Notes: generated by a model not told the origin, from the sequence alone. Positions 35,316 through 45,201 are shown, numbered from the stretch's first letter. The stretch: DNA of 64,000 nt from Streptomyces sp. L-9-10 (GCF_004151105.1 NZ_PHRF01000020.1:1-64000); one strand, 5' to 3'. Numbers and translations are program-made.

Positions 35316-35699
35316 TCACACGTCCAGTTGGTCGGCCACCGCGCGCAGCAGGCCGGCGATCTTCCCGCCCTGCGCCTTGTCGGGGTAGCGCCCGCGCTCC
35401 AGCATCGGCGTGATGTTCTCCAGCAGCGTCGTCAGATCCTGGACGATGGAGGCCAGTTCGTCGGGCTTGCGGCGCTGGGCCGCCGCGACCGAGGGCGTCG
35501 GGTCGAGGACCGTCACCGAGAGAGCCTGGTCACCGCGCTGTCCCGCCACCACGCCGAACTCCACGCGCTGGCCTGGCTTGAGCGCGTCGACTCCGGCGGG
35601 GAGGACCGACGAGTGCACGAAGACGTCGCCGCCGTCGTCGCGGGAGAGAAAGCCGAAGCCCTTCTCGCTGTTGAACCACTTGACCTTGCCGGTAGGCAC
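35316..35699 (-). CDS. Cold-shock domain protein with C-terminal extension
   Basis: 127 residues from GTG 35697-35699 (VPTGKVKWFNSEKGFGFLSR), with GAGGA upstream. Residues 1-65 are a cold-shock domain with RNP1 KGFGFL and RNP2 DVFVHSSV. The second half is a helical extension (LASIVQDLTTLLENITPMLE) of unknown function, found in actinobacterial paralogues of this length. Binds single-stranded RNA or DNA. Confidence 0.93.
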   Translation of the reverse strand: MPTGKVKWFNSEKGFGFLSRDDGGDVFVHSSVLPAGVDALKPGQRVEFGVVAGQRGDQALSVTVLDPTPSVAAAQRRKPDELASIVQDLTTLLENITPMLERGRYPDKAQGGKIAGLLRAVADQLDV

Positions 35700-35893
35700 G
35701 TCTGTCCTCGTCCTCGTACTCGTTGGGGCGCCGGAGGATGTCGACACCCCCTGACGCACAAAAACGGCTCTGGATAGCACTACAGCGGGTCCATCGACCC
35801 GCCATCACCAAGGCTAATGGTCCAGAGGCTGGTGACAAGACGTCGCCGGATGGTTCCTGTCCGCTGCTTTCCGCAGGGAACTACCCTGGTGGC

Positions 35894-36160
35894 GTGACTG
35901 CTACTCCTGAACCACGTGCGACGGAAGAGGCCGGCCCCGGCGACGGACTGGTCCGTATCGGCGCGATCGTCTTCATCGTCGGCGCTCTCGCCACCCTGAT
36001 CACCGTCGCGCCGCTGTTCCTCGGCACCGAGCCCTTCCCGTCCCTCGCGTACGCCGTCTGCATGCTGATGGGAGTGGGTTTCCTGATCGCGGGCGCGGGT
36101 GTGCTGCGCTCGATCGCGGCCCAGCGCCGGCGGGCCCACCCGTCTCAGCCTGCGGCGTAA
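35894..36160 (+). CDS. Small two-helix membrane protein
   Basis: 88 residues from GTG 35894 (VTATPEPRATEEAGPGDG). Two hydrophobic helices (IGAIVFIVGALATLITVAPL and AYAVCMLMGVGFLIAGAGVL) with a basic C-terminus (RSIAAQRRRAHPSQPAA). It overlaps the end of the convergent HAD gene by 16 bp. Family not recognised; widely kept in Streptomyces next to this HAD and cold-shock pair as far as I recall. Confidence 0.72.
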   Translation: MTATPEPRATEEAGPGDGLVRIGAIVFIVGALATLITVAPLFLGTEPFPSLAYAVCMLMGVGFLIAGAGVLRSIAAQRRRAHPSQPAA

Positions 36161-36774
36161 CCCTCCAGCCAGGCGGGGAAGACCGTCAGGTCGGGCAGGA
36201 TCACATCGGCTCCCGCCCGGCGCAGCTCCTCCTCGTCGCACGGCCCGGTGGGTACGGCGACGGCGAGCGCCTCCGCCGTGTGCGCCCCTCGTACATCACC
36301 GATGTGGTCGCCGACGAACACCGACGCGCCGTGCTCCCGCAGCGCCTCGCCCTTGGCCTCGGCCCACAGCCAGCCGATCGCCACATCTGGCTCGATCCCG
36401 AGGTGGGTGAGGTGGAGTTTGGCGTTCGGCTCGTGCTTGGCCGTGACGACGATCGCGCGCCCGCCCAGCTCCTGGACGGCGGTCACGGCCTCCCGGGCGC
36501 CGGGCAGCGCGCGCGTCGGCGGGATCGCGAATGTGGGATAGATCTCCCGGTAACGGTCGGCCACTTCACCGACCCGCTCCTCCGGAAACCAGTGCGCCAG
36601 CTCCTGTTCGAGCGGCGGCCCGAGCCGGGTGACCGCGAGATCGGCGTCGATCGGCACCCCGGTCTCCTCGGAGAGCGCCTGGTAGACGGCGCGGATCCCG
36701 GGCCGTGAGTCGATCAGGGTCATGTCGAGGTCGAAGCCGACGGTGAGCGGTCGCCGAGCCGTGAGGGAAGCCAT
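36145..36774 (-). CDS. HAD family hydrolase (phosphoglycolate phosphatase-like)
   Basis: 209 residues. Motif I FDLDMTLIDSRPG with nucleophile and acid aspartates, motif II VVTAKHEPN (Thr in place of the usual Ser/Thr position, normal), motif III Lys in GEALREHG region and motif IV VGDHIGDVRGA. The cap is the small helical type between motifs I and II. A cytoplasmic small-molecule phosphatase; substrate not assigned. Start ATG 36772-36774. Confidence 0.88.
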   Translation of the reverse strand: MASLTARRPLTVGFDLDMTLIDSRPGIRAVYQALSEETGVPIDADLAVTRLGPPLEQELAHWFPEERVGEVADRYREIYPTFAIPPTRALPGAREAVTAVQELGGRAIVVTAKHEPNAKLHLTHLGIEPDVAIGWLWAEAKGEALREHGASVFVGDHIGDVRGAHTAEALAVAVPTGPCDEEELRRAGADVILPDLTVFPAWLEGYAAG

Positions 36775-36839
36775 GGGGCCATTGTGCCCAGGGCGCCGGT
36801 ACCCGCGTCGGGCCCCGGGAGGTGGCCGAAACCGGGTGC

Positions 36840-36859
36840 TTAGACTTAGCCAAGCCTAA
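36840..36859. promoter_or_regulatory. Iron-box-like operator (DmdR/IdeR type)
   Basis: TTAGACTTAGCCAAGCCTAA is a 20-bp inverted repeat with one mismatched pair. It resembles actinobacterial iron boxes (TTAGGTTAGSCTAACCTAA) with one extra central base. It lies 115 bp upstream of a siderophore permease operon, so iron repression through DmdR1/IdeR is the likely control. Confidence 0.7.
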
Positions 36860-36973
36860 CCACCGCCGGTCTTCGTCCGCCCGTCCCTCTTCGTCCGTCC
36901 CTCCGTCTTCGCCCGCCCCCTCTCCCGTCCCGCCGTCGCTCGCCCGTCCTGTCGCACCGTCCGATTGGTTCCG

Positions 36974-38008
36974 ATGCCAGCCGCCGCCCCGCCGACCCAC
37001 AGCACCAGACACGCCCTGGTCGCCCGCCGTATCGGCTGGACGGCGGCAGCCGTGGCCGCCGTGCTGCTCTCGGTCCTGCTGAGCCTCGCGGTCGGGGCGC
37101 GCGCCGTCGCTCCCTCCGCCGTCGTCGACGCGCTGCTGCACGGCGGCCACAGCGACGACGCCGAGGTCATCCGCCAACTACGTGTGCCACGCACGCTCAT
37201 CGGACTGATGGTCGGCGCCGCGCTCGCCCTGGCGGGCACCGCGCTCCAGGGCATCACGCGCAACCCGATCGCCGACCCCGGCATCCTCGGCATCAGCCAG
37301 GGCTCCTCCGTGGGCGTCGTCCTGGCCATCGCCTTCGCCGGGGTGCACACCCTCTCCGGCTATGTCTGGTACGCCTTCGCGGGCGCGGCGGTGGCGTCGG
37401 TGGCGGTGTACGCGATCGCCTCCCGGGGACGCGGCGGCGCGACCCCCGTCACACTCGCCCTCGGCGGCGCGGCGATCAACGCGCTGCTGGTCTCCGTGAC
37501 GATGGGGGTCCTGACGACGAGCGCGGCGACGCTGGACGAGTTCCGCTTCTGGCAGGTGGGCTCGATCGCGGGCCGGGACGCCGAAGTGGCCGGTCAGGTC
37601 TGGCCGTTCCTGCTGCTCGGCACCGTACTGGTGATATCCGTGGCCCGCGGCCTGGACGCCCTGGCCCTCGGCGAGGACGTGGCGAAGGGCCTGGGGCAGA
37701 ACGTCGCGGCCGTCCGGATCGTCGGCGGCCTCGGCGCGACCGTACTGACCGGAGTGGCGGTCGCGGCGGCGGGGCCGATCGCCTTCATCGGGCTCGCCGT
37801 TCCGCACATCGCCCGCGCGATCGTCGGCTCGGACCACCGCTGGGTGCTGCCGATGGCGGCCCTGATCGGTCCCGTGATGCTGCTGGTCTCCGATGTCATC
37901 GGGCGGATCGTCTTCCCGCCGAGCGAGGTCCCGGCGGGTGTGATGACGGCCCTGCTCGGGGTGCCGTTCCTGGTCGCTCTCGTACGCCGGAAGGCGGTGC
38001 CGGCATGA
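36974..38008 (+). CDS. Iron-siderophore ABC transporter permease 1 (FecCD/FepD-like)
   Basis: 344 residues from ATG 36974 ([18 protein letters not shown]). FecCD family: about nine or ten membrane helices, [39 protein letters not shown] and the coupling motif [15 protein letters not shown]. Forms the membrane channel with the next gene for ferric siderophore import. The operon continues with permease 2 (ATGA overlap) and an ATPase. Confidence 0.92.
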   Translation: MPAAAPPTHSTRHALVARRIGWTAAAVAAVLLSVLLSLAVGARAVAPSAVVDALLHGGHSDDAEVIRQLRVPRTLIGLMVGAALALAGTALQGITRNPIADPGILGISQGSSVGVVLAIAFAGVHTLSGYVWYAFAGAAVASVAVYAIASRGRGGATPVTLALGGAAINALLVSVTMGVLTTSAATLDEFRFWQVGSIAGRDAEVAGQVWPFLLLGTVLVISVARGLDALALGEDVAKGLGQNVAAVRIVGGLGATVLTGVAVAAAGPIAFIGLAVPHIARAIVGSDHRWVLPMAALIGPVMLLVSDVIGRIVFPPSEVPAGVMTALLGVPFLVALVRRKAVPA

Positions 38009-39105
38009 CGACGGCTCTCAAGGAGGCCCCGGCGCGTGTCGCCGGGGCCGGCGGGATCCGCCCGGCGGGCTGTACGCGGGTACGGATCGGACGCGCCTCG
38101 TTCCTGCTGCACCGGCGGGCGGCGGCCGTGGCGGTCGCGCTCGCCGTCGCGCTGGCCGCCGTGTGCGTGGCGTATCTGAGCGTCGGCGAGAGCTTCATAG
38201 CACCGTCCGAGGTCCTGAAGGTGCTGCTCGGACAGACCTCGTCGGCCGATCTGGTGGTCGGCACGCTGCGGCTGCCCCGCATGGTGGTCGGGCTGCTGGT
38301 CGGGCTCGCGTTCGGCATCGCGGGCGCGCTGATCCAGACCGTGGCGCGCAACCCGCTCGCCAGCCCCGACATCATCGGCATCAGCCAGGGCGCGAGCGCG
38401 CTCACGGTCGGCGCGATGACCTTCGGTGTCACCTCGTACACCGTCCTGCCGTATCTCTCCGTCGCCGGCGGCATCGTCGCAGCGGCGCTGGTGTACCTCT
38501 TCGCCTGGCGCGGCGGGCTGCACGCCACGCGCTTCGTGCTGATCGGCATCGGCTTCGCGATCGCCCTGCGCTCCGTCACGACGCTCTTCCTGACCAAGGG
38601 CGACTATCTGGTCGCCCAGCAGGCCCAGGTCTGGATGACCGGCTCGCTCAACGGCCGGGGCTGGGACTCCGCCGCGCCGCTCGGCTGGCTGCTGCTCGCG
38701 CTGGTGCCCGCGGTGCTGTGGGCGGCGCGCGCGCAGCGCACGGTCTCGATGGACGACGACACCGCCACGGGCCTGGGCGTACGGCTCGGCCGCGTACGGC
38801 TCGGGCTCGTCCTGCTCGGCGTGGTGCTGGCGTCGGTGGCGACGGGCGCGGCGGGCCCGGTCGACTTCGTGGCGCTGCTGGCGCCGCAGATCGCCCGGCG
38901 CATGACCCGTACCGCGCAGATCCCGCTGCTGTGTTCCGCGTTGACCGGCGCGGTGATCGTCGTCCTCGCCGATCTGCTGGCCCGCAGGCTGCTCTCACCG
39001 ACCGAACTCCCCGTGGGTGTCCTGACGGCGGCGGTCGGCGCCCCGTATCTGATCTGGCTGATCATCCGCGGCCGTACCGGCCGTACCGCAGGAGGCAAGG
39101 CATGA
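38005..39105 (+). CDS. Iron-siderophore ABC transporter permease 2 (FepG-like)
   Basis: 366 residues. FecCD motifs as in its partner: [40 protein letters not shown] and [17 protein letters not shown]. Start ATG overlaps the stop of permease 1 and its own stop overlaps the ATPase start, so the three subunits should be made in fixed ratio. The 30-residue N-terminal extension ([13 protein letters not shown]) is basic and cytoplasmic. Confidence 0.92.
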   Translation: MTTALKEAPARVAGAGGIRPAGCTRVRIGRASFLLHRRAAAVAVALAVALAAVCVAYLSVGESFIAPSEVLKVLLGQTSSADLVVGTLRLPRMVVGLLVGLAFGIAGALIQTVARNPLASPDIIGISQGASALTVGAMTFGVTSYTVLPYLSVAGGIVAAALVYLFAWRGGLHATRFVLIGIGFAIALRSVTTLFLTKGDYLVAQQAQVWMTGSLNGRGWDSAAPLGWLLLALVPAVLWAARAQRTVSMDDDTATGLGVRLGRVRLGLVLLGVVLASVATGAAGPVDFVALLAPQIARRMTRTAQIPLLCSALTGAVIVVLADLLARRLLSPTELPVGVLTAAVGAPYLIWLIIRGRTGRTAGGKA

Positions 39106-39905
39106 GCAGGATCGTCGCCCGCGAGCTGACGCTCGCGTACGAGGACCGCACGGTCGTCCACGAACTGGACCTGGCCGTCCCCGACGGGCAGGTGTCGGTG
39201 ATCGTCGGCCCGAACGCCTGCGGGAAGTCGACGACCCTGCGCGCGCTCGGCCGGCTGCTGAAGCCGCGCGGCGGTTCTGTGCTGCTGGACGGTACGGAGC
39301 TGGCGCGGATCCCGACCCGGAAGATCGCGCAGTCCATCGGCCTGCTCCCGCAGTCGCCGGTCGCCCCGGAGGCCATCACGGTCGCCGACCTGGTCTCGCG
39401 CGGGCGCCAGCCGCACCAGCACTGGTGGCAGCAGTGGTCGGACGAGGACGAGCGCGCGGTGACGGACGCGATGGAGCGTACGGACGTGACGGCCCTCGCC
39501 GACCGCTCGGTGGACGAACTGTCGGGCGGCCAGCGCCAGCGGGTGTGGATCGCGATGGCGCTGGCGCAGGAGACGGATCTGCTGCTGCTGGACGAGCCGA
39601 CGACGTTCCTGGACATCGCGCACCAGGTGGAGGTGCTCGATCTGGTCCGCCGCCTCAACCACGACCAGGGCCGTACGGTCGTGATCGTGCTCCACGACCT
39701 CAACCAGGCGGCGCGGTACGCGGATCACCTGGTCGCGATGAAGGCGGGGCGGATCGTGGCGGAGGGGCGGCCCGGGGAGATCGTGACGGCGGAGCTGGTG
39801 CGGGAGGTCTTCGGCCTGGAGTCGGTGGTGGTACCGGACCCGGTGACGGGATCGCCGCTGGTGGTGCCGGGCGCGCCGTACCGGCCGGGTGGCGGCCCCT
39901 CGTAA
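39102..39905 (+). CDS. Iron-siderophore ABC transporter ATP-binding protein (FepC-like)
   Basis: 267 residues. Walker A is [15 protein letters not shown]-loop [10 protein letters not shown], signature [18 protein letters not shown], Walker [17 protein letters not shown] and H-loop [11 protein letters not shown]. The FLDIAHQ ending of Walker B is typical of siderophore ATPases. Start ATG 39102 has GGAGG eight bases upstream. The operon contains no siderophore-binding lipoprotein, so it must use one encoded elsewhere. Confidence 0.93.
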   Translation: MSRIVARELTLAYEDRTVVHELDLAVPDGQVSVIVGPNACGKSTTLRALGRLLKPRGGSVLLDGTELARIPTRKIAQSIGLLPQSPVAPEAITVADLVSRGRQPHQHWWQQWSDEDERAVTDAMERTDVTALADRSVDELSGGQRQRVWIAMALAQETDLLLLDEPTTFLDIAHQVEVLDLVRRLNHDQGRTVVIVLHDLNQAARYADHLVAMKAGRIVAEGRPGEIVTAELVREVFGLESVVVPDPVTGSPLVVPGAPYRPGGGPS

Positions 39906-39955
39906 GCCTCGCGGCCGCCTCCGCGCCGCGTGGCCCCGCCGCGGCCGACCCGACA

Positions 39956-39980
39956 GGACCGGGCACGGATTGCCGGGTCC
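39956..39980 (+). terminator. Hairpin after the siderophore permease operon
   Basis: GGACCGGGCA (39956-39965) and TGCCGGGTCC (39971-39980) form a 10-bp stem with one mismatch around a 5-nt loop, 50 bp after the ATPase stop. Confidence 0.6.
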
Positions 39981-40034
39981 GGTGGGGCGGTCCCTCCCTA
40001 ACGTGGCTGATCAGTAAGGGAAGGAGGTCCGGTG

Positions 40035-40910
40035 ATGCTGGAACGGCTGAACCAGGCCATGGAGCACATCGAGCGGAACCTCGGTCAGCCGATCGAGGTG
40101 GCCGAACTCGCGCGGATCGCGGTCACGTCGGAGTACCACTTCCGGCGGCTGTTCTCCGCGCTGGCGGGCATACCGCTCTCCGAGTACATCCGCCGCAGAC
40201 GGCTCACCGTCGCGGGCGCGGACGTGCTCGGCGGGGAGCGGACGCTGCTCGATGTCGCGGTGCGGTACGGGTACGGCTCGGGCGAGGCGTTCGCGCGCGC
40301 GTTCCGTGCCCTGCACGGCGTCGGGCCCGGCGAGGCCCGGCGGACCGGCGCGACGCTGCGCTCCCAGCCACGGATGTCCTTTCGCCTCATCGTCGAAGGG
40401 AGTACCGACATGCGGTACCGAGTAGTCCAGAAGCCGGAGTTCAGGGTGGTCGGCCCGAAGACACGGGTCCCGCTCGTGCACGAGGGCATGAACCCGGCGA
40501 TCGTCTCGTTCATCCGGGGCCTCGGCCGGGAGACGCTCCAGCGGCTGGAGGAGCTCGGGGAGCGCTCCGGCCAGGAGCCGCGCGGGATCGTCGCCGTCAC
40601 CGACGACCTCTCCGAGAGTCGCGCGGAGGGCACCGAACTCGACTACCTGCACGGCGTGGTGACCGATGCCGCCGCGCCCGAGGGGATGGAGACGCTGACG
40701 GTCCCGGCCGGGACGTGGGCGGTCTTCGAGAGTTCGGGGGAGTTCCCGCGGGCGCTCCAGTACCTGTGGCGGGACGTCTACACGCAGTGGTTCCCGTCCA
40801 ACCCGTACCGGAGCGTGCCGGGCCCGGAGCTGCTGCGCACCCGGCTGTCGGAGGACGGGACGCAGGCGGACGCGGAGTTGTGGATCCGGGTCGAGCGCGA
40901 GGTGGAGTGA
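40035..40910 (+). CDS. AraC family regulator with GyrI-like effector domain
   Basis: 291 residues from ATG 40035, seven bases after GGAGG; a GTG just before it is less well spaced. Residues 1-105 are a complete AraC double helix-turn-helix (IEVAELARIAVTSEYHFRRL, LLDVAVRYGYGSGEAFARAF). Residues 130-291 are a GyrI/Rob-type effector-binding domain (FRVVGPKTRVPL, TVPAGTWAVFESSG, ELWIRVE). This order is that of Rob/BmrR-like drug sensors. Target genes not evident. Confidence 0.9.
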   Translation: MLERLNQAMEHIERNLGQPIEVAELARIAVTSEYHFRRLFSALAGIPLSEYIRRRRLTVAGADVLGGERTLLDVAVRYGYGSGEAFARAFRALHGVGPGEARRTGATLRSQPRMSFRLIVEGSTDMRYRVVQKPEFRVVGPKTRVPLVHEGMNPAIVSFIRGLGRETLQRLEELGERSGQEPRGIVAVTDDLSESRAEGTELDYLHGVVTDAAAPEGMETLTVPAGTWAVFESSGEFPRALQYLWRDVYTQWFPSNPYRSVPGPELLRTRLSEDGTQADAELWIRVEREVE

Positions 40911-40938
40911 GGGGTTGATTGAGGGGTTGCTTGAGGGC

Positions 40939-40982
40939 GGCGGGGTGCGTACGGGTGTCCGGACGCCCGTACGCACCCCGCC
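40939..40982. terminator. Strong hairpin between convergent genes
   Basis: Perfect 17-bp arms GGCGGGGTGCGTACGGG (40939-40955) and its complement (40966-40982), loop of 10 nt containing TCCGGA. Lies between the AraC-GyrI gene and the convergent membrane protein gene. Confidence 0.85.
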
Positions 40983-41011
40983 GGACCCAGTCGGACCCCG
41001 CCCCCGAGGCC

Positions 41012-42088
41012 CTACCCCGCGGACTTCCGCCGCGCACGCCACACCAGAAACAGCGCCGAGGTCACCGCCGCCGTACGGAGCACCACCGGCCAGGCGCTGG
41101 ACAGGGCGTCGGCGATCCCGTCCTCCGGGATCGCCTCGCCCCAGCGGCCGTCCAGCCGCCCCCAGAGCCAGAGCAGACCCCCGGCGGCCGAGATCCCGGG
41201 AAGGCCGAAGACCGCCCATTTCGCCTCGGCGCGGGAGAGCGTGCGGGAGGCGTACGCGAGGAGCCAGCCGCCGCCCAGGGCCAGCAAGGAGCCGAACACC
41301 GCCCCGGCGACCAGCAGCGCGGCGGCGAGCAGCAGGAACGGGTGGGCGAGTCCGCCGGCCCGTCCGCCTGCCCCCTTCTCCGCGCTCTGCTTCCGGCGGG
41401 CGAGCCGGAGGAGCCGGCGGCGACGGCCCGCGCCCCGCGCCGCCTCTCGCGCCTGGTCCTCCGCCGTGTCCTCATCCTCCGCGGACTCGGCGCCCTCGAC
41501 GGCCTCGGCGCCGTCAGCGGCCTCGGCACCCTCCGCCGTCCTGCCCGGCTTCTGCTTCGGCGGCGGCTTGAGTATCTCGGGGATCTCGACCCCGCCCACG
41601 AACCCCGGCACCTGCTCGGCCGGGCCCGCGCCCATCGGCCCCGTCTCGATCCGCCACCAGTCGGGCTGCCGGCCGGACGGGCCCAGCTCGTCCATGCCCG
41701 CCAGATGCGGCGGCGACGCGGCGGGCATCGCGGGGGCGGGCGACTCCGACGCCTGTTCCGGGATGACCAGTCTCCTGGCTCCCTTCACCCGGCGGGCGCG
41801 CTGCTCCGGCAGCGCGGTCCGCGGTTCCGGCGCACGGGCGGGGGCGTCGTCGCCCGAGGAGCCCTGGGAGGCCGCCTGTACCACCGCGTCCGGTGTCCCC
41901 AGCCGCCCCAGGATGCGGCGCACGGCGGCCGGGCTGTCCCCGCCGGCCTTTCCGCGCTGCTCGTCGATCTCGTTCCGCAGCGACGACACGAGCCGCATCC
42001 GGTCCCCGGAGGGCAGATGCCGCTGCTGAGCCTCGTCTCCCACGCGGCTCAGATAGTCATAGACCAGCTGATCGCTCTCGATCCCCAC
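41012..42088 (-). CDS. Membrane protein with N-terminal helical (HAAS-like) domain
   Basis: 358 residues from GTG 42086-42088 (VGIESDQLVYDYLSRVGDEA), five bases after GGAGG; a longer ATG start at 42127 is possible. The first 80 residues (RMRLVSSLRNEIDEQRG, RRILGRLGTPDAVVQAASQG) resemble the HAAS/DUF1700 domain that often pairs with PadR regulators. The middle is acidic/Pro/Ala-rich and disordered. The last 120 residues hold three or four membrane helices. No PadR gene is adjacent. Function unknown. Confidence 0.75.
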   Translation of the reverse strand: MGIESDQLVYDYLSRVGDEAQQRHLPSGDRMRLVSSLRNEIDEQRGKAGGDSPAAVRRILGRLGTPDAVVQAASQGSSGDDAPARAPEPRTALPEQRARRVKGARRLVIPEQASESPAPAMPAASPPHLAGMDELGPSGRQPDWWRIETGPMGAGPAEQVPGFVGGVEIPEILKPPPKQKPGRTAEGAEAADGAEAVEGAESAEDEDTAEDQAREAARGAGRRRRLLRLARRKQSAEKGAGGRAGGLAHPFLLLAAALLVAGAVFGSLLALGGGWLLAYASRTLSRAEAKWAVFGLPGISAAGGLLWLWGRLDGRWGEAIPEDGIADALSSAWPVVLRTAAVTSALFLVWRARRKSAG

Positions 42089-42224
42089 ACAGTCCTCCGC
42101 ACACGCACGCCCGGCAGCCGCCATCACGACGGATACCCGTAGGCGATCGTGTCGAAGTCACTCCCGTACGTCCACCCCGGCACCGCCGCGCCCCGCCCGC
42201 GCGCCCACTCGCACATCCGCCCGT

Positions 42225-42252
42225 ACATCCAGTACGAAACATCCAGTACGAA
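42225..42252. repeat. 14-bp tandem duplication upstream of the membrane protein gene
   Basis: ACATCCAGTACGAA occurs twice without a gap (42225-42238, 42239-42252), in the 270-bp space between divergent genes. Could be a regulator site pair or replication slippage. The rest of the spacer shows no gene. Confidence 0.65.
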
Positions 42253-42355
42253 GAAGGCGCGGCGGCGCCCCGTGGCCCGGGGGCGCGGGCGGAGCGCCTC
42301 CCAGGGGCTAACGTGGAACGGATGGGGACCCGCGAAGCCTGACCAGGAGGCGCAC

Positions 42356-44938
42356 GTGCCAGAAGGAACCGGCGGTACGCCACCGCGTACGCTCGCGGAG
42401 GCCCTGCGCACCCAGGGTGACGGCTCGCTCGTCGCGCTCCTGCGTGCCCGCCCCGATCTGCTCAACCCCGTACCGAGCGACCTCTCGCAGCTCGCGACGC
42501 GCGCGGGCACCCGCGCCTCCGTCGTACGGGCGCTGGAACGGCTCGACCGGTTCACGCTCCAGACCGCGGAGGCCCTGGCCGTCGCCACGGAGCCCGCGCC
42601 GTACGACACGCTGCGCGCGCTGCTGACCGGCGACGAGGGCGACCCGGAGATCGAGGCGGCCCTGCCCCGCGCGGTGGAGACCCTCCGCGACCGGGCGCTG
42701 ATCTGGGGCGCGGACGACCGGCTGCGGCTGGTACGCACCGCCCGCGAGCTGCTCGCCCCCTCCCCCACCCATCCCTCGCCGACCGGGCTCGGCCCGACGG
42801 TCGCCGAGGCCACCGCGGGCATGTCGCCGGGCCGGCTCCAGGAGATCCTGACCGCCGCCGGGCTGCCGTCCACCCACGATCCGGTATCCGCCGTGGCCTC
42901 GCTCACCGCGCTCTTCACCGACCGTACGCGGATGGCGGCGCTGCTCGACACGGCCCCCGTGGAGGCCCTGTCGGTGCTGGACCGGCTGGTGTGGGGGCCG
43001 CCGTACGGCGAGGTCACCTCCAGCCCCACCCCACCCGTGCAGTGGCTGCGCGACCGCGGGCTGCTGCTGCCCGCGACCACCCGCACGGTCGTCCTGCCGC
43101 GCGAGGCGGCGCTGCATCTGCGCGCCGGGCGCGCGCACCGTACGCCGGAGCCCGTGGCGCCCGCCATCGCGCCCCGCGCCTCGGATGCGAGCGCGGGCGC
43201 CCGTCCACAGGTTGTGGACAACACGGCGGCCGGGCAGGCGTACACGGCACTCGCCACCATCGAGGAACTGGCCAAGGACTGGAACGAGGGCGGCCCGAAC
43301 GTCCTGCGGGCCGGCGGTCTGTCCGTACGTGACCTCAAGCGCACCGCCACCGCTCTCGACGTGACCGAGCCCGTGGCCGCGTTCTGGGTCGAACTCGCCT
43401 ACGCGGCAGGGCTGCTGGCGGCCGACGGCGAAACCGACGAACGGTACGCCCCGACGCCCGCCTACGACGACTGGCAGGAACTGCCCGCCCCGGAGCAGTG
43501 GGCACGGCTCGCCACGGCCTGGCTGACGGCGACCCGCACGGCCGGTCTGGTCGGCAGCCAGGACTCCAAGGGCCGTACGCTCGCCGCGCTCGGCCCCGAC
43601 CTGGACCGCGGCGCCGCGCCCGAGGTACGGCGCCGGATCCTCGACCTCCTCGCCACCCTCCCCGAAGGCACGGCCCCCGACCCCGAATCGCTGCTCGGCA
43701 GACTGCGCTGGGAACGCCCCCTGCGCGGCGCGTCCGGCACCGGCCGGCATGACGATCTGCGGGCACGGCTGGCGGCCTGGACGCTGAACGAGGCGGAGAT
43801 GCTGGGCATCACGGGCCGGGGAGCGCTCGCGTCGCACGCACGCGCACTGCTGGCACCGGACGCCATGGACGCCCCCGCTGCCACCGACGTCGTACGCGCC
43901 TCAGGCGACCCGGCCGGCACCGACGTCGCACGCACCCCCGCCGAACTGGCCGGAGCGGGCGCACGAGCGGCCCGCGCCCTCGCGCCGCTCCTCCCCGAAC
44001 CGCTCGACCACGTCCTCCTCCAGGCGGACCTGACCGCCGTGGCACCGGGCCCGCTCCTGCGCCCGCTGGCCGAACTGCTCGCCATCGCGGCCGATGTCGA
44101 GTCGAAGGGCGGGGCGACCGTCTACCGCTTCACCCCCGGCTCCGTACGCCGCGCGCTCGACGCCGGACAGTCGGCCTCCGACCTGCACGACTTCCTCAGG
44201 AACCACAGCCGTACGCCCGTACCCCAGCCGCTCGCCTACCTCATCGACGACGTGGCCCGTAAACACGGCCACCTCCGGGTCGGCGCGGCCTCCGCCTACG
44301 TACGCTGCGACGACGAGGCCGTACTCGACGAGATCCTCGCCGACAAACGCTCCCAGGGCCTACGGCTGCGCCGCCTCGCCCCGACCGTACTGGCCGGCCA
44401 CGCCGACGCGGTGACCCTGCTCGACGGGCTGCGCGTCATGGGCTTCGCACCGGCCGCGGAGTCGGCCGAGGGCGACGTGATGATCACCCGCGCCCACGCC
44501 CACCGCACCCCACCCAGAACGGCTCCCGCCCCGGTCCCGGACGGACCCCCCACCCCGGACACGGCGCTGCTCGGCGCGGCGGTGAAGGCGATCCGCGCGG
44601 GCGACCTGGCCGCCACGGTCGTCCACAAACCGGTCCCCGAACCCTCCGGCTCCGGCTCGGCGGCCCTGGCCTCCGCGGCAGCCGCCTCCAGAAACGGCGC
44701 TCTCCCCCGCACCACCTCCGCCGAGACCCTCGCCACGGTCCAGGCCGCCGCCATGACCGGCTCAGCGGTCTGGATCGGCTACGTCAACGCGGAGGGCGCG
44801 GCCAGCCAGCGCGTCATCGCCCCGGTCCGGGTGGAGGGCGGCTACGTCACGGGCTACGACCACACGGCGGACGAGGTCCGCACGTACCCGCTGCACCGCA
44901 TCACGGGAGTAGCGGAACTGGCGGACGACCCGGCGTAG
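42356..44938 (+). CDS. Helicase-associated (XPB/Ssl2 N-terminal-like) domain protein
   Basis: 860 residues from GTG 42356, five bases after AGGAGG. There is no Walker motif, so it is not itself a helicase. Residues 1-400 are helical repeats with winged-helix-like segments (LVALLRARPDLLNPVPSDLS). Residues about 540-720 resemble the helicase-associated domain seen at the N-terminus of bacterial XPB (DHVLLQADLTAVAPGPL, RFTPGSVRRALDAGQSASDL, AYLIDDVARKHG, VRCDDEAVLDEIL). A WYL-like C-terminal domain (AVWIGYVNAEGAASQRVIAP) follows. The same motif set recurs in XPB at 47054, about 2 kb downstream, so the two probably act together in DNA repair. Confidence 0.85.
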   Translation: MPEGTGGTPPRTLAEALRTQGDGSLVALLRARPDLLNPVPSDLSQLATRAGTRASVVRALERLDRFTLQTAEALAVATEPAPYDTLRALLTGDEGDPEIEAALPRAVETLRDRALIWGADDRLRLVRTARELLAPSPTHPSPTGLGPTVAEATAGMSPGRLQEILTAAGLPSTHDPVSAVASLTALFTDRTRMAALLDTAPVEALSVLDRLVWGPPYGEVTSSPTPPVQWLRDRGLLLPATTRTVVLPREAALHLRAGRAHRTPEPVAPAIAPRASDASAGARPQVVDNTAAGQAYTALATIEELAKDWNEGGPNVLRAGGLSVRDLKRTATALDVTEPVAAFWVELAYAAGLLAADGETDERYAPTPAYDDWQELPAPEQWARLATAWLTATRTAGLVGSQDSKGRTLAALGPDLDRGAAPEVRRRILDLLATLPEGTAPDPESLLGRLRWERPLRGASGTGRHDDLRARLAAWTLNEAEMLGITGRGALASHARALLAPDAMDAPAATDVVRASGDPAGTDVARTPAELAGAGARAARALAPLLPEPLDHVLLQADLTAVAPGPLLRPLAELLAIAADVESKGGATVYRFTPGSVRRALDAGQSASDLHDFLRNHSRTPVPQPLAYLIDDVARKHGHLRVGAASAYVRCDDEAVLDEILADKRSQGLRLRRLAPTVLAGHADAVTLLDGLRVMGFAPAAESAEGDVMITRAHAHRTPPRTAPAPVPDGPPTPDTALLGAAVKAIRAGDLAATVVHKPVPEPSGSGSAALASAAAASRNGALPRTTSAETLATVQAAAMTGSAVWIGYVNAEGAASQRVIAPVRVEGGYVTGYDHTADEVRTYPLHRITGVAELADDPA

Positions 44939-44968
44939 TTGGTGGGCACCCGGAACGAATCGGCACCC

Positions 44969-45004
44969 CGCCCCAGTCCGCACCCCGTACGTCGGACTGG
45001 GGCG
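44969..45004 (+). terminator. Hairpin terminator after the helicase-associated gene
   Basis: Perfect 12-bp arms CGCCCCAGTCCG (44969-44980) and CGGACTGGGGCG (44993-45004), 12-nt loop, 31 bp after the stop codon. Confidence 0.8.
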
Positions 45005-45010
45005 ACCACT

Positions 45011-45193
45011 TCACCGGACGTCGCCTTCGAGCCGTGCCTGCCCGACCCGGAGCAGCTCAGCCACCGTCTCCGGGAGGCACAGCTTCCCGGCCCGTCTCAC
45101 CGGCACGGCCCAGTACGGCGTGACGGGAGCCGGTTCCGTACGGTCGGGCCGGGGGATGCCGAGCCAGCCGCCCCGGCCCCGGACCACAGCCAC
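45011..45193 (-). CDS. Small hypothetical protein, AbrB-like segment
   Basis: 60 residues from GTG 45191-45193. The stretch YWAVPVRRAGKLCLPETVAE looks like the swapped-hairpin motif of AbrB/SpoVT proteins (strand, GK, LP, then helix), and third-codon-position G/C is about 84 percent. There is no clear Shine-Dalgarno and no known homologue that I can name. Its promoter would overlap the fragment upstream of the acetyltransferase. A chance frame is possible. Confidence 0.35.
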   Translation of the reverse strand: MAVVRGRGGWLGIPRPDRTEPAPVTPYWAVPVRRAGKLCLPETVAELLRVGQARLEGDVR

Positions 45194-45201
45194 CGGGGAG
45201 C

